Source of the DNA: an uncultured Thioclava sp.
GTDB lineage: Bacteria > Pseudomonadota > Alphaproteobacteria > Rhodobacterales > Rhodobacteraceae
Assembly: GCF_913064665.1 (NCBI RefSeq)
Contig: NZ_CAJYBT010000015.1
Location: 1 to 64,000, forward strand
Direction of reading: 5' to 3'
Length of the DNA stretch: 64,000 nucleotides
Positions within the stretch are counted from its first letter, which is position 1, and every line of letters begins with the position of its first letter. The notes beneath the pieces were generated by a model. That model did no database searches and was not told the origin of the DNA. It was given only the letters and a program-made list of their open reading frames with translations. Both the position numbers and the translations under genes were made by a program. Below, one piece after another: positions 8,368 to 17,105 of the stretch.

Positions 8368-9423
8368 CTATTTGATCCAGCCCGACAGGTTGTCCTCAAC
8401 CACATCCATCAGCGCCTTGATGTGCAGATCATCATCGTTGAGGCAGGGGATATAGGTGAACGTCTCACCGCCCGCATGCTCGAACGCTTCGCAGATTTCG
8501 CCGTTGATTTCCTCGAGCGTCTCGATGCAATCGGCGGAAAATGCGGGCGAGATCACCGCGATGTTCTTTTTCCCGGCCTTCGCGAGTTCCGCGACATGCT
8601 CGACCGTGTAGGGCTTGAGCCAGACTTCGCGACCAAAAACCGACTGGAAAGTGGTGTCGATCGCGTCTTTGTCCCAACCCAACCGCTCGCGCAGCAGACG
8701 TGAGGTTTTCTGACATTGGCAATGGTAGGGGTCCCCCTCCATCAGATAGCGCTGCGGCATCCCGTGATAGGAGGCCACCAGCACATCGGGCTTGCGATCC
8801 AGCGTGGCATAGACCCTCTCAACCGAAGCCGCGAGCGCCTCGATATAGCTGGGGCGGTCAAAATATTCAGGCGCGATGCGCGCGGCGGGCTGGCGGTTTT
8901 GCTTCATCAGGGCGCGGAAGAACTGATCATTCGCCGTAGCCGATGTCGGGCCCGCATATTGCGGATAAAGCGGCAAAAACAGGATCTTCTCGCAGCCCTG
9001 CTCGACCATGCGATCCACGACCGATTGCGTCGAGGGGTTGCCGTAGCGCATGCAGAAATCGACCACCACCTCAGCCCCGTAGCGCGCCGAAACCGCCGCG
9101 CGCAGCTTGGTAACCTGCTGTTTGGTGATCGTCATCAACGGGCTTTCATCGGCCTCGGTGTTCCAGATCGTCTTGTAATTCGCCCCGCTCGTGAACGGAC
9201 GGCGCGACAGGATGATCAGTTGCAGCAGCGGCTGCCATTTCCAGCGCGCGATATCGACGACCCGATGGTCGGACAAAAACTCGCTGAGATAGCGGCGCAT
9301 AGACCAATAATCCGTGCCGTCCGGCGTTCCCAGATTGGCAACCAGCAAACCAATTTTGGCCGCTTTTACGGGCGGGTGGTCGGCGGGCGCATGAGCAAGG
9401 CGCGCAGCGGCATCATTCGTCAT
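8368..9423 (-). CDS. hemH: Ferrochelatase
   Basis: HemH inserts Fe2+ into protoporphyrin IX, the last step of protohaem synthesis. The 351-residue product has NLGTPDGTDYWSMRRYLSEF near residues 30-49, PLYPQYAGPTSATANDQF near 150-167, the catalytic-His motif VASYHGMPQRY near 215, CQCQKTSRLL, and the C-terminal ISPAFSADCIETLEE with the conserved Glu. No membrane anchor is seen. It converges with the frameshifted HAD gene, only three bases separating their stops, and is divergent from otsB across about 110 bases. Confidence 0.96.
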   Translation of the reverse strand: MTNDAAARLAHAPADHPPVKAAKIGLLVANLGTPDGTDYWSMRRYLSEFLSDHRVVDIARWKWQPLLQLIILSRRPFTSGANYKTIWNTEADESPLMTITKQQVTKLRAAVSARYGAEVVVDFCMRYGNPSTQSVVDRMVEQGCEKILFLPLYPQYAGPTSATANDQFFRALMKQNRQPAARIAPEYFDRPSYIEALAASVERVYATLDRKPDVLVASYHGMPQRYLMEGDPYHCQCQKTSRLLRERLGWDKDAIDTTFQSVFGREVWLKPYTVEHVAELAKAGKKNIAVISPAFSADCIETLEEINGEICEAFEHAGGETFTYIPCLNDDDLHIKALMDVVEDNLSGWIK

Positions 9424-9533
9424 CTGTCACTGTCCTATTTCTTGTTCTTCGGAACCTTATCCCGACTTAACGGGTTTGCCTGTCAGGTCAATGCGGCCTA
9501 TTCAACCGACACTGGATCACTTACGTTCGCAAC

Positions 9534-10295
9534 ATGATATTGGATGACTCACCCCAGACGAAACCCGGACCACCGGCACTGAACCCGAACGGGGATGCGC
9601 TTTTTCTGGATTTTGATGGCTGCCTTGTCGAGATCGCACCCACACCGGATACCATCAAAGTGCCCGATGATCTCCCCCATGTCTTGCAGGAAGTAGCCGC
9701 GCGTCTGAATGGGGCGCTGGCAATCGTCTCAGGACGCTCTTTGCACGAGTTAGAGACTTTTTTGCAGGGGTTTGACGGACCAATGGTCGGCTCTCACGGG
9801 GCCGAGGCACGCGGCATGACTGCGCCGATGGCACAACAGCCTATGGGCCTGTCTGACTTGCAACAAGAGATGGCGGATTTTGCTAGCCAGTCGGGCCTGC
9901 TCTATGAGCATAAAAGCCATGGCGGGGCGGTGCATTTTCGCTCTGATCCCACCCGGCAAGCGCAGGTTGAGGGGTTCGCGCACGCGCTTGCAGAGCGCTA
10001 TCGCGATTTCACTGTCCAACCCGCAAAGATGGCGGTTGAGCTGCGCCCGACGGGATTTTCCAAAGATGGCGCGCTGGTTCTTTTGTCCGAGCTATCCGCC
10101 TTTGAAGGGCGTCGCCCAGTTTATGCGGGCGATGATACGACGGACGAGCCAGCGCTGGCCTGGGCCGAGGCGAATGGCGGTTTTGGTATCAAGATTGGCG
10201 CGGGCGAAAGTGTTGCGCGGTTTCGGCTGCCCGAGCCCCAGCAGCTGCGCGGCTGGCTTTCTGCAGCGCTGGAGGGCGAAGCATGGGACGTCTGA
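9534..10295 (+). CDS. otsB: Trehalose-6-phosphate phosphatase
   Basis: OtsB dephosphorylates trehalose-6-phosphate to trehalose, a compatible solute. The 253-residue HAD-type enzyme has LFLDFDGCLVEIAPTPD near residues 23-39 (the usual Thr after DFDG is Cys here), AIVSGRSLHEL near 63, GSHGAEAR near 86, and the late YAGDDTTDEPALAWA near 193 that binds Mg2+. The gene is first in an otsBA operon and overlaps otsA by 13 bases. The Shine-Dalgarno match upstream of ATG 9534 is weak. Confidence 0.94.
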   Translation: MILDDSPQTKPGPPALNPNGDALFLDFDGCLVEIAPTPDTIKVPDDLPHVLQEVAARLNGALAIVSGRSLHELETFLQGFDGPMVGSHGAEARGMTAPMAQQPMGLSDLQQEMADFASQSGLLYEHKSHGGAVHFRSDPTRQAQVEGFAHALAERYRDFTVQPAKMAVELRPTGFSKDGALVLLSELSAFEGRRPVYAGDDTTDEPALAWAEANGGFGIKIGAGESVARFRLPEPQQLRGWLSAALEGEAWDV

Positions 10296-11629
10296 TTTGC
10301 CTGTCAAACCGCATTCCCACCGGGGCGAACCCTTCGGGGGGGCTGGTCGTGGCGCTCGGCGATGTGCTGAGCGAAACCGGAGGTGTCTGGATTGGCACGT
10401 CGGGCGAGATCGCCGAGCAACCCGGCACCGAGCTGCGCGAGATCGAGGGCGGACCGTTCAAACGACTCTGCTTTGATCTGACCGAGGAAGAACACGCGCT
10501 CTATTACGACGGCTATTCAAATTCGGTGCTGTGGCCGCTGTTTCACGGCCGCACTGATCTGATGCAAATCCAGCAGGATTATCTTGATAGCTACAAGCAT
10601 GTGAACCGGCGTCTGGCGAAGATGCTTGCGCCGATCCTTCAGCCAGATGACCGGATCTGGGTGCATGATTTCCACTTCCTGCCGCTGGCCTATGAGCTGC
10701 GCGTCATGGGCGTGCAAAACCCGTTCGGGTTTTTCCTGCACACCCCGTTTCCCGGCCCGACCACGATGCGGGCGCTGCCCAACGGGCGCGAGATTTGCGA
10801 GTGGTTATCCAATTTCGATCTGATCGGCTTGCAAAGCGAGCGCGATGTGCGGGCCTGTCTTGCCTCGATGGTGGAAATTGGCGGCGGCTCGGATTTGGGG
10901 AGTGGCTTTGTGCATCTCTCACCGCGGCAATGCCGGATCGCGGCCTTTCCGATCTCGATCGACGCGGGCGAATTCAAGACCTTGGCCGAGCGCGAGATCG
11001 AAAAGCTGCCCGCTGGCATCGTCAAAGCCAATCGCAGCCTGATGATTGGCGTGGATCGGCTGGATTATTCCAAAGGGGTGCCGCAACGGTTTCGTGCCTT
11101 TGGCGAGTTTCTCGATCGCCACGAAGATTGGCACCGCCATGTCTCATTGATCCAGATTTCGCCCCCAACCCGTGAGGGCGTGCCGGCCTATGACGATATT
11201 CGCGAAGAGACCGAGCATCTGTCGGGGCGCATCAACGGGCAGTTTGCCGATATCCAATGGGCGCCGATCCGCTTTATCAACCGCCCCGTGCCGCGCGCGG
11301 TGTTGGCGGGGCTTTATCGGGCCTCGCAAGTGGGGCTGGTGACGCCGCTGATGGATGGGATGAACCTTGTCGCCAAGGAATATATCGCGGCGCAAAATCC
11401 CGAAAATCCCGGCGTATTGATCTTGTCGAAATTTGCCGGGGCCGCCGAGCAGATGGAGGAGGCGCTGATCGTCAACCCTCATGACACCGAGCAGATGGCG
11501 ACATCAATGCTTACCGCGCTGTTGATGTCGCTGTCAGAGCGGCGCGAGCGCTACCATGCCTTGATGAAGGGTCTGACCACGCATGACGTGCATTGGTGGT
11601 CCAAGGCATTTCTGACCGCCTTGGGGTAA
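10283..11629 (+). CDS. otsA: Trehalose-6-phosphate synthase (GT20)
   Basis: OtsA joins UDP-glucose and glucose-6-phosphate to trehalose-6-phosphate. The 448-residue product starts MGRLICLSNRIP and carries WVHDFHFLPLAYELR near residues 129-143, GFFLHTPFPGP, the catalytic VDRLDYSKGVPQRF near 254-267 and TPLMDGMNLVAKEYIAAQ near 354-371 (UDP-sugar binding). The N-terminal glycine loop is PSGGLVVAL. The ATG lies inside the 3' end of otsB, giving a 13-base overlap and probable translational coupling. The next gene converges 15 bases beyond the stop. Confidence 0.95.
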   Translation: MGRLICLSNRIPTGANPSGGLVVALGDVLSETGGVWIGTSGEIAEQPGTELREIEGGPFKRLCFDLTEEEHALYYDGYSNSVLWPLFHGRTDLMQIQQDYLDSYKHVNRRLAKMLAPILQPDDRIWVHDFHFLPLAYELRVMGVQNPFGFFLHTPFPGPTTMRALPNGREICEWLSNFDLIGLQSERDVRACLASMVEIGGGSDLGSGFVHLSPRQCRIAAFPISIDAGEFKTLAEREIEKLPAGIVKANRSLMIGVDRLDYSKGVPQRFRAFGEFLDRHEDWHRHVSLIQISPPTREGVPAYDDIREETEHLSGRINGQFADIQWAPIRFINRPVPRAVLAGLYRASQVGLVTPLMDGMNLVAKEYIAAQNPENPGVLILSKFAGAAEQMEEALIVNPHDTEQMATSMLTALLMSLSERRERYHALMKGLTTHDVHWWSKAFLTALG

Positions 11630-11644
11630 GCGGCGTTGGGCCAA

Positions 11645-12478
11645 TCAGTGACCCGGCTTGTCACCCGTCGGAATTTCCATCGTGCCCAGCGCATCAGCCA
11701 GACGTTTCGCGGCTGATCCGGGGCGCAAAGGTTTTTGCTGTTTCGGGTGGGGTTTCCAGCCCGTCAGCCAGACCATCTCAAATGTGGCGCGCATCCGGCC
11801 ATCAGGCTCGCGATAGCTCTCGGAATAGATCCTCAGAGACTCGGACATCACGTCACGGCGGGTGAAGTGGCGGCTGCGAGTGGTAAGCGCATTGGTCTCG
11901 CCCATGGCGCGCAGATCGCTGAGCAGGCGCAGCGGCGTTTCATAGGTCACTTTGCGCGTCACCGCATCTGCCACGGGCAGCGCAAACCCGGCCCGCCCCA
12001 GCAAGGCCCCGAGATCGCGAATTTCGCCCATCGGCAGCACGCGCGGGCTAAGACCGCCGGTGATCGACGCCTCGGCCTGCGCCAGCGCCGCGCGCAACTC
12101 ATTCAGGGTCTGACCGCCAAACATCACGGCCAGAAATAGCCCATCAGGTTCCAGCGCGCGGGCAGCCTGCACCATCTGGCCGACCGGATCATTGGCCCAA
12201 TGCAGGCACATCGCATGCACCACCAGATCATGCGCGCCCGCTTCCAGATCAAGCAGATCGCTATCGGCCACGAATTTGGCGTCGGGCAGGATTTTGCGCC
12301 ACGGTTCGGGAAAAGCGGTGATCACAGCGGGCGACGTAAAGGTTCTGTTAACCTCTTGGAGCCTTTCATACAGCTCATCAGCCGCGTCCTCGTGCAGGAA
12401 CAGCTCGGGGGCGCGCGCGGCGCGGGCACGTTGGCGCATCAAGGCGGCGCGGTCGGTCAAGAGGGGCGGTGTGTTCAT
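11645..12478 (-). CDS. Methyltransferase-like protein of the BioC/NDUFAF5 type, SAM motif I degenerate
   Basis: The 277-residue product aligns by eye with class I methyltransferases near BioC/NDUFAF5: AGAHDLVVHAMCLHWANDP near residues 98-116 (post-motif II), ARALEPDGLFLAVMFGGQTL near 125-144, and a C-terminal substrate region with SPRVLPMGEIRDLGALLGRAGF. Where motif I should be (Rossmann GxGxG), the sequence reads FTSPAVITAFPEPW and has no glycines, so SAM binding is doubtful. Start ATG 12478 gives NTPPLLTDRAAL; a much longer upstream frame crosses the comF gene and was rejected. Its start codon overlaps that of comF on the other strand. Confidence 0.8.
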   Translation of the reverse strand: MNTPPLLTDRAALMRQRARAARAPELFLHEDAADELYERLQEVNRTFTSPAVITAFPEPWRKILPDAKFVADSDLLDLEAGAHDLVVHAMCLHWANDPVGQMVQAARALEPDGLFLAVMFGGQTLNELRAALAQAEASITGGLSPRVLPMGEIRDLGALLGRAGFALPVADAVTRKVTYETPLRLLSDLRAMGETNALTTRSRHFTRRDVMSESLRIYSESYREPDGRMRATFEMVWLTGWKPHPKQQKPLRPGSAAKRLADALGTMEIPTGDKPGH

Positions 12479-13241
12479 GGCTAATTCAGGTCTTAGCGTG
12501 CTTCGCGCACGGATGCTAGCGGGAGGGATGCATGCGCTGCACGCCGTCTTCCCGCCGCGCTGTATTGCCTGTGGCGAAGAGGTCGGGTCTGATTTCGGCC
12601 TCTGCCTGAGCTGCTGGGAGCAAACGAGTTTCGCCACCGGAACGGTCTGTGATGCCTGCGGGGTGCCGCTGCCGGGCGATGACGGCGGCGAGGCCGTGCT
12701 GTGTGACGACTGCCTGACCCATCCGCGCCCCTGGACGCGCGGGCGCACGGCGATGATGTATTCCGGCGTCGGGCGCGATCTGGTGCTGGCGTTCAAACAT
12801 GCCGACCGGCTTGATCTGGTGCGGCCAATGGCAGGGTGGATGGCGCAGGCCGCGCGCGCCCTGATCACGCCTGACACGCTGATTGCGCCGATCCCTCTGC
12901 ATCGCTTGCGGTTGCTGAAGCGGCGTTACAACCAATCCGCGCTTTTGGCCAAGGCGATGGCGCGGATCACCGAACGCGAAGGCTGCGTCGATCTGTTTTT
13001 GCGCACCCGAAACACCCCCAGCCAGAAAGGGCATGACCGCGGCGCGCGGCTTGCCAATCTCTCTGATGCGATCACCCTGAACCCGGCGCGCGCCGATCTG
13101 ATCGCGGGGCGCAATGTGCTGATTGTGGATGATGTGATGACCTCAGGGGCGACGCTGGGGGCGGCCACACAGGCGGCCATGCACGCCGGTGCTGGCCGAG
13201 TTGACGTTGTGACACTGGCGCGCGTTGCGAAGGCGCCCTAA
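12477..13241 (+). CDS. comF: ComF family protein (phosphoribosyltransferase fold)
   Basis: ComF proteins have a zinc ribbon plus a PRTase domain and are linked to DNA uptake or repair at replication forks. The 254-residue product has two Cys clusters near residues 25-75 (CIACGEE, CLSCWE, CDACGVP, CDDC), an RRYNQSALLAKAMA segment near 150, and the PRTase loop VLIVDDVMTSGATLGAAT near 218-235. ATG 12477 is chosen because GAGGGG lies seven to ten bases upstream; in-frame ATGs at 12513 and 12528 have poorer spacing. It begins a rightward run to grxC and the amidase gene. Confidence 0.9.
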   Translation: MANSGLSVLRARMLAGGMHALHAVFPPRCIACGEEVGSDFGLCLSCWEQTSFATGTVCDACGVPLPGDDGGEAVLCDDCLTHPRPWTRGRTAMMYSGVGRDLVLAFKHADRLDLVRPMAGWMAQAARALITPDTLIAPIPLHRLRLLKRRYNQSALLAKAMARITEREGCVDLFLRTRNTPSQKGHDRGARLANLSDAITLNPARADLIAGRNVLIVDDVMTSGATLGAATQAAMHAGAGRVDVVTLARVAKAP

Positions 13242-13278
13242 ATCCCTATAGTCGAGCCGACTTAAGAAGGATTATCGC

Positions 13279-13536
13279 ATGAAGCGCGTCGAGATCTATA
13301 CGACCCGGACCTGCCCGTTCTGCATCATGGCCAAGCGCCTGTTGGATCAAAAGGGCGTTGCCTATGAAGAAACCGACGTGGGCCGTGACCCGCATCTGCG
13401 CGCACAGATGACGCAGCGCGCAAAGGGTAGGCGCACTGTGCCACAAATTTTCATCGGTGATCAGCCAATTGGCGGCTGCGATGAGCTGCATGCGCTTGAT
13501 CATTCGGGCAAGCTCGACACTTTGTTGGCGGGTTGA
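13279..13536 (+). CDS. grxC: Glutaredoxin 3
   Basis: This 85-residue dithiol glutaredoxin reduces disulfides with glutathione. The active site CPFC sits at residues 12-15 within TTRTCPFCIMAKRLLDQKG, and the glutathione-binding TVPQIFIGDQPIGGCDEL follows. AAGAAGGA precedes the ATG. It lies 37 bases after comF and four bases before a Nit1-type amidase gene whose likely substrate derives from glutathione. Confidence 0.95.
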   Translation: MKRVEIYTTRTCPFCIMAKRLLDQKGVAYEETDVGRDPHLRAQMTQRAKGRRTVPQIFIGDQPIGGCDELHALDHSGKLDTLLAG

Positions 13537-13540
13537 GCCG

Positions 13541-14371
13541 ATGAAAGCAGCTCTGGTTCAGCTTTCTGTCACCGATGACCCGGTCAAGAACCTGCCGATC
13601 ACGCTTGAGTTCATCCGGGAGGCTGCGGCCGGTGGCGCGCAGATGATCGCGACGCCCGAATGCACCAATCTGATTTCCTCGGATCGCGCCTATCAGCGCA
13701 CGGTGCTGCACCACGAGCACAATGACCCCACGCTGGCCGCAATCCGACAAGAGGCGGAACGGCTGGGCGTGTATGTGCTGATCGGCTCGCTCTGTCTGAA
13801 AACCGACGATGAGGATGGGCGTTTTGCCAACCGGTCGTTTCTGATCGGACGCAAAGGCACCATCAAGGCGAGCTATGACAAGATTCATATGTTCGACCTC
13901 GACGTATCCGAGACCGAACGCTACCGCGAATCAGAGGGCTATCGCCCCGGCAGACAGGCGGTGCTTGCGCCCTCGAAATACGGTTTGCTCGGGATGTCGG
14001 TGTGCTACGATCTGCGCTTTCCCCATTTGTATCGCCAACTCGCACAGGCAGGTGCGACTATTTTGACGATCCCGTCGGCCTTTACAGAGGGCACCGGGCG
14101 CGCCCATTGGGACATTCTGGTGCGTGCGCGCGCGATTGAAAACTCATGCTTCGTTCTGGCGCCGGCGCAATGTGGCACGCATGGCGCTCATGAGGGGGGA
14201 CCACGCAAGACCTGGGGGCACTCGCTGGCAGTGAACCCTTGGGGCGATGTGCTGGTCGATGGCGGCACCGAGCCGGGCGTCAGCCTTGTCGATATCAATC
14301 TAGATGAGGTCGAAACCACGCGATTGCGCCTGCGCTCGCTGTTTCATGACCGGAGCTATGAGGCACCGTGA
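13541..14371 (+). CDS. Nitrilase-superfamily amidase, Nit1 type (probable deaminated-glutathione amidase)
   Basis: Enzymes of this branch hydrolyse deaminated glutathione, a side product of transaminases. The 276-residue product has the C-E-K triad of the superfamily: Glu near ATPECTNL, Lys in SYDKIHMFDLDV, and Cys in MSVCYDLRFPHLYR. The residues around KIHMFD and RYRESEGYRPG match the Nit1/NitFhit branch. ATG 13541 lies four bases after the grxC stop and inside a longer frame starting at 13457 that overlaps grxC and was rejected. It overlaps the following MarR gene by four bases. The pairing with grxC supports a glutathione-linked role. Confidence 0.86.
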   Translation: MKAALVQLSVTDDPVKNLPITLEFIREAAAGGAQMIATPECTNLISSDRAYQRTVLHHEHNDPTLAAIRQEAERLGVYVLIGSLCLKTDDEDGRFANRSFLIGRKGTIKASYDKIHMFDLDVSETERYRESEGYRPGRQAVLAPSKYGLLGMSVCYDLRFPHLYRQLAQAGATILTIPSAFTEGTGRAHWDILVRARAIENSCFVLAPAQCGTHGAHEGGPRKTWGHSLAVNPWGDVLVDGGTEPGVSLVDINLDEVETTRLRLRSLFHDRSYEAP

Positions 14372-14808
14372 GCCAAGATCCCGATCCCCTTGCCGCAGCC
14401 CTATTCGCCGAGGTCTTCATGGCCGACCAGTTGGCGCGCAGCGTGGTCAGCCGCGCCCTGCCCAAGGGGATGGAAATTTCACATTTCTCGGTGCTCAACC
14501 TGTTGAGCCACATCAATGAGGAACGCACCCCTGCACAGTTGGCCGAGGCGCTGCACGTGACGCGCGGCGCGATGACCAATACGCTTGCCAAACTGGAATG
14601 GGCGGGACATGTGCATGTGCGTCCCGATTGGGATGATGCGCGGCGTAAATGGGTGTCTCTATCGCCCTCGGGTCGGCGCGCCCGCGATGGCGCACTCGCA
14701 TCGTTGATGCCGATCATCGGAGGGATCGTGCGCGATCTGGGTCCCGACAAAGTGCGCGCAACCTTGCCGGTCTTGCGCGAATTGCGCGCGCGGCTGGAAG
14801 AAAGCTGA
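14368..14808 (+). CDS. MarR family transcriptional regulator
   Basis: This is a 146-residue winged-helix repressor/activator of the MarR type. It has the helical dimerisation N-terminus, the helix-turn-helix TPAQLAEALHVTRGAMTNTL near residues 53-72, and a wing DDARRKWVSLSPSGR near 91-105. The GTG start overlaps the amidase stop (GTGA). The ligand is unknown. Its position at the end of the comF-grxC-nit run does not reveal a target. It is followed by a hairpin and the 28 bp inverted repeat. Confidence 0.92.
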   Translation: MSQDPDPLAAALFAEVFMADQLARSVVSRALPKGMEISHFSVLNLLSHINEERTPAQLAEALHVTRGAMTNTLAKLEWAGHVHVRPDWDDARRKWVSLSPSGRRARDGALASLMPIIGGIVRDLGPDKVRATLPVLRELRARLEES

Positions 14809-14815
14809 TCGGGTT

Positions 14816-14870
14816 GGGGGCGCTGCCCCCGGCCTGCGGCCTCCCCCGGGATATTTCGATCAAGAGGAAG
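14816..14870 (+). repeat. Gene-end repeat module, copy 1 (hairpin + left arm of 28 bp inverted repeat)
   Basis: A six-pair hairpin, GGGGGC-GCT-GCCCCC (14816-14830), is followed by a spacer and the 28-base arm at 14843-14870, whose core is CCGGGATATTTCGATCAAG. The arm is a perfect reverse complement of 14996-15023. The module starts 8 bases after the MarR stop. Confidence 0.85.
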
Positions 14871-14995
14871 AAAAAACGCCCGGCTCGGGCCCGTTTCTGG
14901 GCTGCAAGGCCGGACGCTTCCCCTTGAACGGTCATCGGCGTCCCCGCCTGTTCCGCAAAACCAAACTCACCTGATTCTGGTAAAGAAAAGCCTAA

Positions 14996-15054
14996 CTTCC
15001 TCTTGATCGAAATATCCCGGGGGTGAATGGCGCAGCCAGAGGGGGCAGAGCCCC
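14996..15054 (-). repeat. Gene-end repeat module, copy 2 (right arm + hairpin)
   Basis: Read on the minus strand this copy has the same order as copy 1: a hairpin (GGGGC-TCT-GCCCC at 15042-15054), a spacer, then the identical 28-base arm (15023-14996). It lies downstream of ccrM on that strand. The two arms are 125 bases apart. Confidence 0.85.
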
Positions 15055-15073
15055 TTTCTCCTGGACTCAAAAG

Positions 15074-15099
15074 GCCCCGTCGTTTTGACACGACGGGGC
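15074..15099 (-). terminator. Terminator of ccrM
   Basis: GCCCCGTCGT (15074-15083) pairs perfectly with ACGACGGGGC (15090-15099) around a six-base loop. On the minus strand it is followed by CCTTTTGA, a short T-run. It lies 65-90 bases past the ccrM stop. Confidence 0.75.
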
Positions 15100-15105
15100 A
15101 AGGCT

Positions 15106-15130
15106 GTGCCTGAGGACGAGCCTCAGGCAC
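15106..15130. terminator. Second hairpin past ccrM
   Basis: GTGCCTGAGG (15106-15115) pairs perfectly with CCTCAGGCAC (15121-15130) around a five-base loop. It sits between the ccrM stop and the terminator at 15074-15099. No T-run follows it, so it may be an mRNA-end stabiliser working in tandem with the terminator. Confidence 0.5.
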
Positions 15131-15163
15131 TGGCGGTAAACTTGTGTTGCTAGTGAAAGACGC

Positions 15164-16333
<1,170 letters not shown>

Positions 16334-16367
16334 TCAAAGGCGATTCCCCGTCAATTTCTTTTTTGAA

Positions 16368-17003
16368 TCAAGGGGTTATAAATTTCTCTTGGCACAAGAT
16401 ATTGTGGACGGGTTTGAATGAACGTCTATGAACAGGGGTTACCCCCAAATCTAGAAGCGCTTGCAGATGGTCCTTGGTCGGGTAGCCTGCGTTTCGTTCC
16501 CAACCATAACCCGGATACTGTTGCGCCAAATCCACCATCAGCAAATCGCGCGCTTCTTTCGCGAGAATTGAGGCCGCCGCGATCGACACGGAGCGGCCAT
16601 CGCCTTTCACCACAGCTTCGGCTGAGAGGGTAAGGTCGCGCGGCAGGCGGTTTCCATCGACCAAGACATGATCGGGGCGCTTGGGCAGTCCCGTAACCGC
16701 GCGGCACATCGCCAGATGCGAGGCTTGCAGGATGTTTATCGCGTCAATTTCTTCGACGCTGGCATGGGCAACGCAAAATTGCGCGGTTTGCATGATCTCA
16801 GCGGCAAGCTTGGCGCGTTTCGCCGCACTGAGCTTTTTCGAATCGTTCAACCCTGCGGGGATATGAGCCGGATCCAGCACCACTGCCGCCGCCGTTACAG
16901 GGCCACAAAGCGGGCCGCGCCCCACCTCGTCAACGCCAGCGATTACGGTGAAGCCGCGCAAAAGGGCGGCGCTTTCGAAGGAAAAATCGGGGGCTTGTGT
17001 CAT
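16368..17003 (-). CDS. rnhB: Ribonuclease HII
   Basis: RnhB cleaves RNA in RNA-DNA hybrids and starts removal of single ribonucleotides from DNA. The 211-residue protein has the acidic motif [16 protein letters not shown] near residues 21-36, LNDSKKLS near 52, [27 protein letters not shown] near 133-153, and GYPTKDH. Start ATG 17003 gives MTQAPDF; an upstream start would cover the terminator at 17041-17066 and was rejected. It lies about 100 bases ahead of ccrM in the same direction. Confidence 0.95.
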   Translation of the reverse strand: MTQAPDFSFESAALLRGFTVIAGVDEVGRGPLCGPVTAAAVVLDPAHIPAGLNDSKKLSAAKRAKLAAEIMQTAQFCVAHASVEEIDAINILQASHLAMCRAVTGLPKRPDHVLVDGNRLPRDLTLSAEAVVKGDGRSVSIAAASILAKEARDLLMVDLAQQYPGYGWERNAGYPTKDHLQALLDLGVTPVHRRSFKPVHNILCQEKFITP

Positions 17004-17040
17004 CGCACCGAGATGCCCCGGTTTAGCGTCGCGTTCAACG

Positions 17041-17066
17041 AAAAAGCGGGGGCACTTGGCCCCCGC
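17041..17066 (-). terminator. Terminator of the Arg/Asp/Asn-rich secreted protein gene
   Basis: GCGGGGGC (17046-17053) pairs with GCCCCCGC (17059-17066) around a five-base loop. On the minus strand the stem is followed by TTTTT (17041-17045). It lies 40 bases beyond the stop at 17106 and just upstream of rnhB, so it separates the two genes. Confidence 0.8.
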
Positions 17067-17105
17067 CCTGCTCGACGGTGCGTTCTGTGGCACCTGCCTG
17101 CTGAC

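Larger units (their letters stand above)
14809..15163. other. Gene-free stretch with convergent gene-end modules
   Basis: This 355-base gap separates the converging MarR and ccrM genes. It holds two inverted copies of a hairpin-plus-repeat module and two tandem hairpins near the ccrM end, each listed separately. The bases between the repeats (14871-14995) show no recognisable gene. An open frame on the minus strand (14714-15130) crosses both repeats and looks spurious. Confidence 0.7.

Noticed and set aside
9450-9480. GGAAC ... CGGGTT resembling an EcfG-type general stress promoter before otsB
   Set aside because: The second element is not CGTT and the spacing (15) is too short. The match is no better than chance.
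14714-15130. 138-codon minus-strand frame in the repeat-rich gap
   Set aside because: It crosses both repeat arms and both hairpins, and its product is rich in Arg/Pro/Ala with no protein-like pattern. Similar frames over such repeats are common false genes.
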